NCBI GenBank assembly: GCA_045105075.1 | Contig: JBGCDD010000170.1 | Location: forward strand, 1 to 7,988 | From: JBGCDD01 sp045105075 | GTDB lineage: Bacteria; Pseudomonadota; Alphaproteobacteria; Rhodobacterales; Rhodobacteraceae | Direction of reading: 5' to 3' | Length of the DNA stretch: 7,988 nucleotides | Part shown: positions 1 through 5,712 of the stretch, piece by piece | Numbering within the stretch: the first letter of the stretch is position 1 | How the letters are laid out: every line of letters starts with the position of its first letter | Program-made: the position numbers and the translations under genes | The notes under the pieces: model-generated | Seen by the model: the letters and a program-made list of their open reading frames with translations, nothing else | Databases searched by the model: none | Told to the model about the DNA's origin: nothing

Positions 1-93
1 ATGGCTTTTGGTGGCTTGCTGTCGTTAAGTGACCGGCGGTTCCGGGTGGCGGCGGGGGCGCGCAAATCGGTGCGTGGGGTGCCTGCGGAATGA
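1..93 (+). CDS. ccmF: CcmF C-terminal end (partial; 5' part lies outside the window)
   Basis: The 30 visible codons end in TGA at 91-93. They contain the segment GGLLSLSDRRFR followed by a basic tail ending in GVPAE, which matches the conserved C-terminus of the heme lyase subunit CcmF. CcmF is a multispanning inner-membrane protein that, with CcmH, attaches heme to apocytochrome c on the periplasmic side. The ATG at position 1 is an internal methionine, not a start, because the family is roughly 650 residues long. The stop overlaps the start of the next gene in an ATGA junction, the usual sign of translational coupling within a ccm operon. The identification rests on a short but characteristic tail and on the neighbour. 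Confidence 0.85.
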   Translation: MAFGGLLSLSDRRFRVAAGARKSVRGVPAE

Positions 94-551
94 AACGCCT
101 TGGCGCTGCCATTGTGGCCTTGTCGCTGGCTTTTGGCCCGGTAATGGCAGTGCAACCGGATGAAATTCTGGACGATCCGGCGCTGGAAGAACGGGCGCGG
201 GATCTGAGCCGGGGGTTGCGCTGTTTGGTGGGCCGCAACGAAAGCATCGAGGAAAGCAACGCCGAACTGGCGCGCGATCTGCGTCTTTTGGTGCGCGAGC
301 GGTTGGTGGCGGGGGACAGCGACGCTGAGGCGATTGACTTCATCGTGGCGCGCTACGGCGAATATGTGTTGCTGCGCCCGCAAGTGGACGGGTCGAACTG
401 GTTGCTATGGGCGGCGGGTCCGCTGATGTTGCTGTTGGCCGGGGGCGTGGCTTTTGGCTATGTGCGCGGGCGGTCACGGGCCGAGGCGCCGCTTGAGGCG
501 GGTCTGAGCGAGGACGAAAAGGCGCGATTGCGCGACATTCTGGACGAGTGA
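90..551 (+). CDS. ccmH: CcmH, cytochrome c maturation thiol oxidoreductase, with altered CxxC motif
   Basis: A 153-residue protein of normal length for alphaproteobacterial CcmH (Ccl2 type). It has a signal peptide (about 1-20, cleavage near VMA-VQP), a periplasmic helical domain (about 21-100), a transmembrane helix (about 103-125) and a short cytoplasmic tail. CcmH normally uses an LRCxxC motif to keep apocytochrome c cysteines reduced for heme ligation together with CcmF. Here residues 43-49 read LRCLVGR: Cys45 is present (codon TGT at 222-224) but the second cysteine is Gly48 (codon GGC at 231-233), one base from TGC. The flanking family signature (RNESI..SNA..ARDLR..VRERL, and YGEYVLL at 84-90) is intact and the frame is open throughout. 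The start is fixed by the ATGA overlap with ccmF. The family call is very secure. Whether the protein works as a normal thiol oxidoreductase is doubtful. Confidence 0.95.
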   Translation: MKRLGAAIVALSLAFGPVMAVQPDEILDDPALEERARDLSRGLRCLVGRNESIEESNAELARDLRLLVRERLVAGDSDAEAIDFIVARYGEYVLLRPQVDGSNWLLWAAGPLMLLLAGGVAFGYVRGRSRAEAPLEAGLSEDEKARLRDILDE

Positions 552-625
552 CGCGGGGTTTGCGCTTTTCCTGACCTGATGGTTGGTTAAACTGCGCGCA
601 TTGCAGTCATTTGCGCGAGGGCGAC

Positions 626-1402
626 ATGAATTATCAGACCATCACCTTGGATATCACTGATGGGCTTGGGGTGCTGACGCTCAACCGGCCTGACAAGATG
701 AACGCGTTGACGACGCAGATGCGCGCTGAAATCGCCTATGCGATGAAGGACGCGGCCAAAACCGCGCGGGTGATTGTGTTGACCGGCGCCGGGCGCGCGT
801 TTTGCACGGGTCAGGATCTGGGTGATCGCAGTGATGCGTCGCAGGTCGATCTGGAGCGGACCTTGCGCGATGAGTACGGGCCGATGCTGGAAGCGGTTTA
901 CGACTGTCCGGTGCCGACAATTGCGGCGGTGAACGGTCCGGCGGCCGGGGCTGGGGCCAATTTGGCGCTGAGCGCGGATGTGGTGATTGCCGCCGAGAGT
1001 GCCTATTTTTTACAAGCCTTCACCCGGATCGGGCTGATTCCGGATGCGGGGGGCACCTGGTTCATGCCGCGCCAGATCGGTCTGGCCAAGGCGATGGGCA
1101 TGGCGCTGTTTGCCGATAAGGTCAGCGCGCAGCAGGCGGAATCCTGGGGGCTGATCTGGGAAGCGGTGGAGGACAGCGCGTTTGATGCGCTGTGGCGCGC
1201 GCGGGCGGGCCATTTGGCCAAGGGCCCAACGGCAGCGTACCGGGCGGCAAAACAGGCGATCCGATCGAGCTTTGACAATTCGTTGGAGGAGCAGCTGACC
1301 GCCGAGGCACGTTTGCAGGGCGAATGCGGCAAGTCGCGTGACTTTCAGGAAGGTGTTGTGGCGTTTATGGAAAAACGGGCCGCGAAGTTCGAGGGCCGCT
1401 AG
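626..1402 (+). CDS. paaG: Enoyl-CoA hydratase/isomerase family protein, PaaG-like
   Basis: A 258-residue crotonase-fold protein of standard length. From the sequence: the first oxyanion-hole segment is FCTGQDL (59-65), the second is GPAAGAGANLAL (104-115), and the acidic catalytic segment is GLIPDAGGTW (136-145) with Asp140. This Asp with no glutamate at the usual hydratase position, and close similarity along the chain to E. coli PaaG as I remember it, favour a 2-(1,2-epoxy-1,2-dihydrophenyl)acetyl-CoA isomerase or delta3-delta2 enoyl-CoA isomerase rather than a classical hydratase. It acts in the cytoplasm on CoA thioesters. I chose ATG 626 over an in-frame TTG at 611 because GAGGG (617-621) lies just upstream as a ribosome binding site and the crotonase domain begins right after Met. 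It lies 74 bp after ccmH on the same strand. No other phenylacetate pathway genes are in view, so the exact substrate is uncertain. Confidence 0.9.
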   Translation: MNYQTITLDITDGLGVLTLNRPDKMNALTTQMRAEIAYAMKDAAKTARVIVLTGAGRAFCTGQDLGDRSDASQVDLERTLRDEYGPMLEAVYDCPVPTIAAVNGPAAGAGANLALSADVVIAAESAYFLQAFTRIGLIPDAGGTWFMPRQIGLAKAMGMALFADKVSAQQAESWGLIWEAVEDSAFDALWRARAGHLAKGPTAAYRAAKQAIRSSFDNSLEEQLTAEARLQGECGKSRDFQEGVVAFMEKRAAKFEGR

Positions 1403-1458
1403 GGGGCGCTGCCCCCGGCCCGTTGGGCCTCCCCCGGAGTTTACTTTGAAAGATGAAG
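1402..1458 (+). repeat. GC-rich double-hairpin intergenic repeat with conserved tail, likely bidirectional terminator
   Basis: Starting on the last base of the paaG stop codon, two small hairpins lie back to back. The first has a 6-bp stem and 3-base loop (GGGGGC at 1402-1407, GCCCCC at 1411-1416). The second has a 5-bp stem and 3-base loop (GGCCC at 1417-1421, GGGCC at 1425-1429). A CCCCC run (1431-1435) and the tail GGAGTTTACTTTGAAAGATG (1436-1455) follow. From memory, hairpin plus CCCCGGAGT...GAAAGATGAAGG is an interspersed intergenic element in many roseobacter genomes. It lies between two convergent genes, which fits a role in transcription termination. There is no long T-run, so intrinsic termination is plausible but not proven. 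Confidence 0.6.
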
Positions 1459-1508
1459 GTCTTTGGCTGGTTTTAAAGATCTGTGCGTTGAGACGCGCGC
1501 CATGTGTT

Positions 1509-2468
1509 TCAGACGGCTTCGACGATGCTGATTTGCTCGATGGTCAGAGTGGCGGACGTGATCACCGCCACCGCGATGTCATCTGCGCTCAGCGTTTGGG
1601 TGCCGTCCTGGTTGTCGGTCAGCGCAAGCAGCGGGGTCGGCGCGCCGGACTCCTGCACGTAGATCAGCGCGTCCTGATCTGTGTCAAAATCGGTTATTTC
1701 GGCCACTGCGGTGCTGTCTCCATCCAGCAGAACGAAGCTGTCTTGGCCGCCGTCGCCCGTTGCGATGTCGCCGTCGCCCACATAGAGAATGTCGTTGCCA
1801 AAGCCGCCTGAAAGGGTGTCGGATTGTTGATCATCAAAACCGTCAACGACGCCGGCATTGCGAAAAGCCTGGATCAGGCCATCTTGGATATCATCGCGCA
1901 GATCCACCAGTTCGCTGTCCGTGAGCACGGTTTCAAACGCGCTGCCGCCGATCAGAATGTCGTCATTGTTGCCGCCCTGCAGCGTGTCTTCGCCATCACC
2001 GCCCGCCAGCAAATCGCGCCCGGGACCACCGCGCAGGGTGTCGTCACCCTGACCGCCATCGACCCAGTCGCGGCCAAAATCGCCGGAAAGATCATCTTCA
2101 CCGTCGCGGCCAAACACCACATCATTGCCCTGTTGACCGTTGATGGTGTCATCGCCGCTGCCGCCACTGGCAACGTCGTTGCCTTCGTTGCCATTGATCA
2201 GATCATTGCCGGCGCCCGCATTAAGCACATCGTTGCCGAGGCCCCCAAACAGCCTGTCGTCACCGTCTTCGGAGGTAAGCGTGTCGTCTCCCAGCAGGCC
2301 GCGCAGAATGTCATTGTCGGGGGTGCCGGTCAGCGTGTCATCACCGCCGGTGCCGGACTCGGTCACACCGTCAGTTGCCGGATTGGTGTCGTCGTCGTCG
2401 TCGATCGCATCAACGATACCCCACGTGATCGCCAGACCAAGCGTGGTAAGCAGAATAACCGTAAGCAT
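1509..2468 (-). CDS. RTX-type calcium-binding repeat protein with N-terminal hydrophobic segment
   Basis: A 319-residue, strongly acidic protein. Residues 1-22 form a hydrophobic segment (MLTVILLTTLGLAITWGIVD) followed by an Asp run, which looks like a signal anchor or uncleaved signal. Glycine- and aspartate-rich nonapeptides of the GGxGxDxLx type fill about 41-175 (1944-2348) and return at about 218-245. These repeats normally fold into a calcium-binding beta roll outside the cell. The C-terminal part holds ITDFDTDQDALIY (258-270), typical of the region after RTX repeats. I chose the ATG at 2466-2468, which has AGAGGA upstream and begins the hydrophobic segment; in-frame codons further upstream add only a hydrophilic stretch. 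It lies 123 bp downstream of the alternative oxidase gene on the same strand and converges on paaG. Substrate and role are unknown. No protease, lipase or adhesin domain is visible. Confidence 0.85.
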   Translation of the reverse strand: MLTVILLTTLGLAITWGIVDAIDDDDDTNPATDGVTESGTGGDDTLTGTPDNDILRGLLGDDTLTSEDGDDRLFGGLGNDVLNAGAGNDLINGNEGNDVASGGSGDDTINGQQGNDVVFGRDGEDDLSGDFGRDWVDGGQGDDTLRGGPGRDLLAGGDGEDTLQGGNNDDILIGGSAFETVLTDSELVDLRDDIQDGLIQAFRNAGVVDGFDDQQSDTLSGGFGNDILYVGDGDIATGDGGQDSFVLLDGDSTAVAEITDFDTDQDALIYVQESGAPTPLLALTDNQDGTQTLSADDIAVAVITSATLTIEQISIVEAV

Positions 2469-2546
2469 TTCAAACACATCCTCTTTGTCGAAGATGTGGC
2501 ATGAACGAGGCAATCTGGTCAAGATTTGGTGGGTTTTGCGGCTCTG

Positions 2547-2585
2547 GCGGAAACAGTGGCCGTGACCAGGTGCGACTGTTTCCGC
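2547..2585 (-). terminator. Hairpin just after the alternative oxidase gene, possible terminator or mRNA 3'-end stabiliser
   Basis: GCGGAAACAGT (2547-2557) and ACTGTTTCCGC (2575-2585) form a perfect 11-bp inverted repeat with a 17-base loop. It begins 6 bases past the stop codon of the oxidase gene. On the - strand no U-run follows the stem, so a standard intrinsic terminator is not supported. A Rho-dependent end, an RNA-stabilising stem, or attenuation before the RTX gene are alternatives. Confidence 0.45.
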
Positions 2586-2591
2586 GTTTGT

Positions 2592-3254
2592 TCAGCTTTG
2601 GGCGATGGCGTCGGCAAAGCTGTGGTTTTTGTCGCGATGTTCGGCTTCGTCGGCGCGGATCACGATCACAACGTCGCGCAACCGGGCGGTTTGGGGCAGT
2701 TGCCAATAGTCGATGGCCAGCTGTGGCGCGGGCACATTTTCAACCTCGCCGGCGTCAATTTCGGCCAGGTAGGAAGTGTAGCTGACCACTGCTTCTTCTT
2801 CGAGGTAGCCAACGACGCGGTGGGCGGTGCGCGGCGCAAACAGGTAGAGGAAGAAGTAGAAATTGTAAAAAACCGCTTGTCCGATCATGATCAACATCCG
2901 CTCGAACCGGCTGGGCTGGGCGATCTTGATGAAGGTCATCAGGTGCATGCGTTCGTTTTCGGCCTCGTCAATCAATTCGCGGATCCAGCCCTGATCATCG
3001 CGGATGTGGCGGATGGCTTTGAGATGCTGGAGCAGACCGCCGACCATGCCGGGCACAGCAGCCACAGTTTCCAGCACGACCGCACGGTGGCTGTAACGCT
3101 TGGCAAAGAAGCGGTCGGCGAACACACGCATGATCTTGACCGTGCGCAACGCGATGCGGTCGTGGATGTCTTTGGGCGCGTGATGTGCGGTGAGATCAGG
3201 ATTGTCCGGACGCAGGAACCGGGCCGGAACCGGGGGTTTTGCTGTGTCGTTCAT
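2592..3254 (-). CDS. aox: Alternative oxidase (cyanide-resistant ubiquinol oxidase)
   Basis: A 220-residue non-heme di-iron quinol oxidase. It would oxidise ubiquinol and reduce oxygen to water at the inner membrane without pumping protons. All four family motifs are present: LETVAAVPG (61-69, Glu62), ENERMHL (99-105, Glu101 and His104), LEEEAV (151-156, Glu152) and RADEAEHRD (200-208, Glu203 and His206). The six iron ligands and the conserved tyrosine (Tyr159) keep the spacing known from the trypanosome enzyme, apart from a two-residue difference before the last motif. It is shorter than the plant and protist enzymes because it has no mitochondrial targeting extension, as expected for a bacterial member. 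I chose ATG at 3252-3254, preceded by GGAG at good spacing; an in-frame ATG seven codons upstream lacks this. It follows a strong terminator, so it should have its own promoter. Bacterial members have been linked to nitric oxide or cyanide resistance, but nothing here proves that role. Confidence 0.95.
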   Translation of the reverse strand: MNDTAKPPVPARFLRPDNPDLTAHHAPKDIHDRIALRTVKIMRVFADRFFAKRYSHRAVVLETVAAVPGMVGGLLQHLKAIRHIRDDQGWIRELIDEAENERMHLMTFIKIAQPSRFERMLIMIGQAVFYNFYFFLYLFAPRTAHRVVGYLEEEAVVSYTSYLAEIDAGEVENVPAPQLAIDYWQLPQTARLRDVVIVIRADEAEHRDKNHSFADAIAQS

Positions 3255-3268
3255 TGCAGACTCCGATG

Positions 3269-3284
3269 TGATCATTTCTGATCA
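3269..3284. promoter_or_regulatory. TGATCA-N4-TGATCA symmetric element upstream of aox, candidate operator
   Basis: TGATCA (3269-3274) and TGATCA (3279-3284) are separated by TTTC and together form a 16-bp dyad. It lies 15-30 bases upstream of the chosen aox start codon, between the gene and the preceding terminator. The half-sites recall FNR/CRP-family TTGAT/ATCAA halves, but the internal spacing is 8 rather than 4, so it is not a standard FNR box. A repressor site near the transcription start is a reasonable guess. No regulator gene is in the window. Confidence 0.35.
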
Positions 3285-3333
3285 AAAAGGTAGGTCTAAA
3301 ACGGGCGATGTCATCAGGGCGCACCTGCGACAT

Positions 3334-3368
3334 AAAAACGGCCCGGCAACGCAATGCTGCCGGGCCGT
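3334..3368 (-). terminator. Strong intrinsic terminator of the 718-residue protein gene
   Basis: ACGGCCCGGCA (3338-3348) pairs perfectly with TGCCGGGCCGT (3358-3368), giving an 11-bp GC-rich stem with a 9-base loop. On the - strand it is followed at once by a run of five T (A at 3334-3338 on +). It starts 11 bases past the TAA stop at 3380-3382. This is a textbook Rho-independent terminator and separates this gene from aox. Confidence 0.9.
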
Positions 3369-3379
3369 GGGATCAGGGT

Positions 3380-5536
3380 TTAGACACCCAGTTCTTCGAT
3401 TTCTTCTTCTGCGGCCTCTGCCCAGTCTTCTGGATCGACCATCGGCAAGATCGGCAGACCGGCCACGTAGCTTGCGTCATATTGTGCGTCACACTCAGCG
3501 CCGTCGGCCGGGAAATAGCACAGATCGTCGATCGCGCCGGAGCCGGCAAGGTTCACGTCCATGCTGGACACGTTGGCCGTATCGATCATCAATTCAGCCA
3601 TGCCGTTGTCGCCGCTGACCGGAATTTCGAGCGAGTTCAACAGCGTGCCTTCTGCATCAAACAGATCGACGGTGCCGTGGGGCTCTTCGATGTCCAGGAA
3701 GTTCAGTGAAACCACTTCGGAGGGCGCTTCGAAATCGAACGAGATGGTGCCGCCATGGGCATTGTCGTCCGGATCGTCGCTGTCGTTGTCTTCCGAAATG
3801 ATGATCACGTTGCCCTGGTCTGCGTATTCCAGATCATGGTCACCGCCGGTTGGGTTGTTGGTGTCAAAGATCATCGCGTCGTTTTCGCTGTTGGCATCGT
3901 CGCCCTCACGCTGGGCGGTGATGGTCACACCGTGGAACTGATCGGACACAACGTCGCCCGCGGCCAGGCTGTCAAAGTCTTCACATTCCTTGTCGCCGTT
4001 TTCTTCCTCGATCAGAGCCTTCACTTCGACATTGTCGATCCAGATCTGTTCGTTGTTGGCCGAAATGTCGGAGATCATGCGGAACTGAACCGATTCTTGG
4101 GCATCGTCCAGAACGCCGCCGGAATATTCGATCGGGCCAAAGGAGGTGCCGATTTCGTTTCCGGTTTCCGACCCGACCAGCGCATCGCCGGCGTGATTGA
4201 CAACATAAGTGTCCAGGGTCACCCAGTCGCCGCCATCGATCTTGACCTGCACTTCGAGGCTGTCGCCATAGTGGCCGCCATTTTCGAACGCATGGGCGTT
4301 TGGTGCCTTGGCGTCAAAGCTGAACGAGGCCGCGCCATCAACCGCGACTTCTTCAAAGGTCAGTGTGCCATCGTTGTAGCCGTTGGTGAACAACGTGTCG
4401 TTGTTTGAGGTGTGCGCGCGCACGTCCCAGTGACCGTCGCTTTCGATGATGTCGCTGTCGGCAGGCTCGTGCAGATCCTCGAAGTCATCCGCCTGGACAA
4501 CCTGCTCGGTCAGAACCGGATCGCCGGGGGCCATTTCCATCGTTGTCTTGACCGACACGTTGTCGATGAAGATCTGTTCGTCACTGGCCGAAATATCCGA
4601 GATGAAGCGGAACTGAACCGTGTCATCGGCGTCGTCCAGCAGACCGCCGGAATATTCAAAGCTCTGGCTGGCGTGGGTGATTTCGTTGCCCGACTGATCG
4701 CCGACCAAAGCGGATTTGTCGTGGTTCACTTCGAACGTGTCGATTGTGACCCAGTCACCGCCATCGAGCTGCACTTGCAGGGTCAGGCTGTCGCCATAGT
4801 GGCCACCGTTTTCGAAGCGCGACAGGTTGGCGGCGCGGGCGTCAAAACAGAACGAGGCTGGGCCGTCGGTGTCGACTTCGGCGAATTCGATGGTGCCGTC
4901 GTTGCAGCCATTGGTGAACAGTTGATCGTGGCGCACGCCCCAGTGGCCGTCGCTGACAACGGCGTCGCTGTCGGCGGGGTCGTGAATGTCGTCGAAGTTT
5001 TCAAAAAGCGACACTTTCTCGATGAACACGGGGTCATCATTTGGCGCGTCCTTGACGGTCAGCACCTGGCCGTTGCCGGCGTCACTGTCGACCACGGCGG
5101 CCATGTTGGTCAGGTCCAGATCGCTGATCGAAAGCGGGCCGTTGTCGGAAAACAGGGTGAAGTTGGCAGCGGTCACATTGCCGGCGGTCGAGCTGTCGGT
5201 GGTTCCGAACTGCACGCCGATGTCATAGCCTTCGGCGACCTGTGCGCCATTGTTCAAAGTGTCGACCGAGTTTGCGTTGGTCTGCAGGCCAGTGACGGGC
5301 GAAAAGATCGAGCCGGTGTTGGGGTCGGGGAAGAAGTTCAGCCCGTCCAATGTGCTGTCTTGTGCCAGGTTAAAGAACAAACCGTCGATATCGGCCAGCG
5401 AGGCGGCGGGATCGGTCGGGGTCAAAGCCACGAAAAGGCTGCCGTCAAAGTTCTCTGTTATTGTTACGGTGACCATGGGATCACAGCCCAGTGTCAAAGA
5501 CGTTTCTGGCTTAATGCCATCTGTTGCATCACTCAT
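3380..5536 (-). CDS. Large acidic, tandem-domain, probably exported protein of unknown function
   Basis: A 718-residue, Asp- and Glu-rich protein without a signal peptide or membrane segment. Residues about 15-165 form a beta-rich region with VTVTITENFDGSLF, DGLFFNL and FDxGVxxGT-like strings (here YDIGVQFGT), a kind seen in marine bacterial extracellular proteins. Two homologous domains follow (about 168-330 and 339-506), sharing SDGHW, FENGGHYGDSL, DGGDWVT, EYSGG, ISDISA and a closing IDNV. A last domain (about 518-675) carries MIFDTNNPTGGDHDL, GNVIIISED and a DDPDDNAHGGTISFDF stretch, known to me from other secreted bacterial proteins. The C-terminus is hydrophobic then acidic (LPILPMVDPEDW, then Glu-rich), compatible with an uncleaved type I secretion signal. 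The start ATG has GGGAG upstream, but that site lies in a hairpin stem. I infer a type I secreted surface or matrix protein. No enzymatic motif is visible, and the ligand is unknown. Confidence 0.8.
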   Translation of the reverse strand: MSDATDGIKPETSLTLGCDPMVTVTITENFDGSLFVALTPTDPAASLADIDGLFFNLAQDSTLDGLNFFPDPNTGSIFSPVTGLQTNANSVDTLNNGAQVAEGYDIGVQFGTTDSSTAGNVTAANFTLFSDNGPLSISDLDLTNMAAVVDSDAGNGQVLTVKDAPNDDPVFIEKVSLFENFDDIHDPADSDAVVSDGHWGVRHDQLFTNGCNDGTIEFAEVDTDGPASFCFDARAANLSRFENGGHYGDSLTLQVQLDGGDWVTIDTFEVNHDKSALVGDQSGNEITHASQSFEYSGGLLDDADDTVQFRFISDISASDEQIFIDNVSVKTTMEMAPGDPVLTEQVVQADDFEDLHEPADSDIIESDGHWDVRAHTSNNDTLFTNGYNDGTLTFEEVAVDGAASFSFDAKAPNAHAFENGGHYGDSLEVQVKIDGGDWVTLDTYVVNHAGDALVGSETGNEIGTSFGPIEYSGGVLDDAQESVQFRMISDISANNEQIWIDNVEVKALIEEENGDKECEDFDSLAAGDVVSDQFHGVTITAQREGDDANSENDAMIFDTNNPTGGDHDLEYADQGNVIIISEDNDSDDPDDNAHGGTISFDFEAPSEVVSLNFLDIEEPHGTVDLFDAEGTLLNSLEIPVSGDNGMAELMIDTANVSSMDVNLAGSGAIDDLCYFPADGAECDAQYDASYVAGLPILPMVDPEDWAEAAEEEIEELGV
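4019..4522 (-). repeat. Second copy (B) of the tandem ~165-residue domain
   Basis: This encodes residues 339-506 of the 718-residue protein, from DPVLTEQV to IWIDNVEVK. Aligned by eye with copy A it keeps most positions, including DGHW, LFTNG.NDGT, FENGGHYGDSL and GGDWVT. It has a five-residue insertion after DVR (near TSNND). The two copies are clearly diverged, so the duplication is old rather than recent. Confidence 0.85.
4547..5035 (-). repeat. First copy (A) of the tandem ~165-residue domain
   Basis: This encodes residues 168-330 of the 718-residue protein, from DPVFIEKV to IFIDNVSVK. It matches copy B along its whole length but has two cysteines of its own (Cys211 and Cys230) where B has Tyr387 and Ser406. 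The fold is probably an all-beta jelly-roll-like carbohydrate or cell-surface domain, judged only from the strand pattern and the closing IDNV that is common in such domains. Confidence 0.85.
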
Positions 5537-5544
5537 TAATCATA

Positions 5545-5587
5545 CTCCCAAGGTGCATATGTTTGTGCGCGAAAGCTACACCTTGGG
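5545..5587 (-). promoter_or_regulatory. 5'-UTR hairpin that sequesters the ribosome binding site of the 718-residue protein gene
   Basis: On the - strand CCCAAGGTG (complement of 5579-5587) pairs perfectly with CACCTTGGG (complement of 5547-5555), a 9-bp stem that extends inward by one G-U and one A-U pair, with a loop of about 19 bases. The GGG of the Shine-Dalgarno GGGAG (5545-5549) lies in the 3' arm of this stem, 9 bases before the start codon at 5536. The folded form should hide the ribosome binding site. A short open reading frame of nine codons (start 5558, stop inside codons 2-3 of the main gene) begins in the loop but has no evident ribosome binding site of its own. Confidence 0.55.
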
Positions 5588-5712
5588 GCCTGTCGCCGTC
5601 GCGGGGAAAACCATGGAATTGACACTATTTCTGCGGATTTAAGGCGCTTTTGACGATCACGTTCTTAAGCGTTGTTTCGCACCCGAAGACAGTTTTGGCA
5701 GGTTCCGTGAAA

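Noticed and set aside
611..625. TTG at 611 as the start of the enoyl-CoA hydratase gene
   Set aside because: It would place the good ribosome binding site inside the coding region and add five residues before the usual family start.
1734..2348. Repetitive DNA that might be read as a CRISPR or satellite array
   Set aside because: The periodicity comes from the RTX nonapeptides. Units are degenerate at the DNA level and remain in frame, with no identical repeats or spacers.
1824..2504. 226-codon open frame on the + strand opposite the RTX gene
   Set aside because: It arises from the repeated Gly/Asp codons of the RTX repeats read in antisense. The predicted product is a low-complexity Val/Ala/Ile-rich string.
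2526..3281. 251-codon open frame on the + strand opposite the alternative oxidase gene
   Set aside because: The - strand frame carries all alternative oxidase motifs; the + frame has none and is a mirror product.
3269..3284. TGATCA dyad as a standard FNR box
   Set aside because: The TTGAT/ATCA halves are separated by 8 bases instead of the 4 of the FNR consensus, so I only call it a candidate operator.
4412..5539. 375-codon open frame on the + strand, opposite the 718-residue protein gene
   Set aside because: It is the shadow of a GC-biased gene on the other strand. The product has no recognisable domain, while the - strand frame has clear repeated domains, a ribosome binding site and a terminator.
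5619..5639. TTGACA on the + strand at 5619-5624 as a promoter
   Set aside because: No acceptable -10 box lies at 16-18 bases, and no + strand gene lies downstream.
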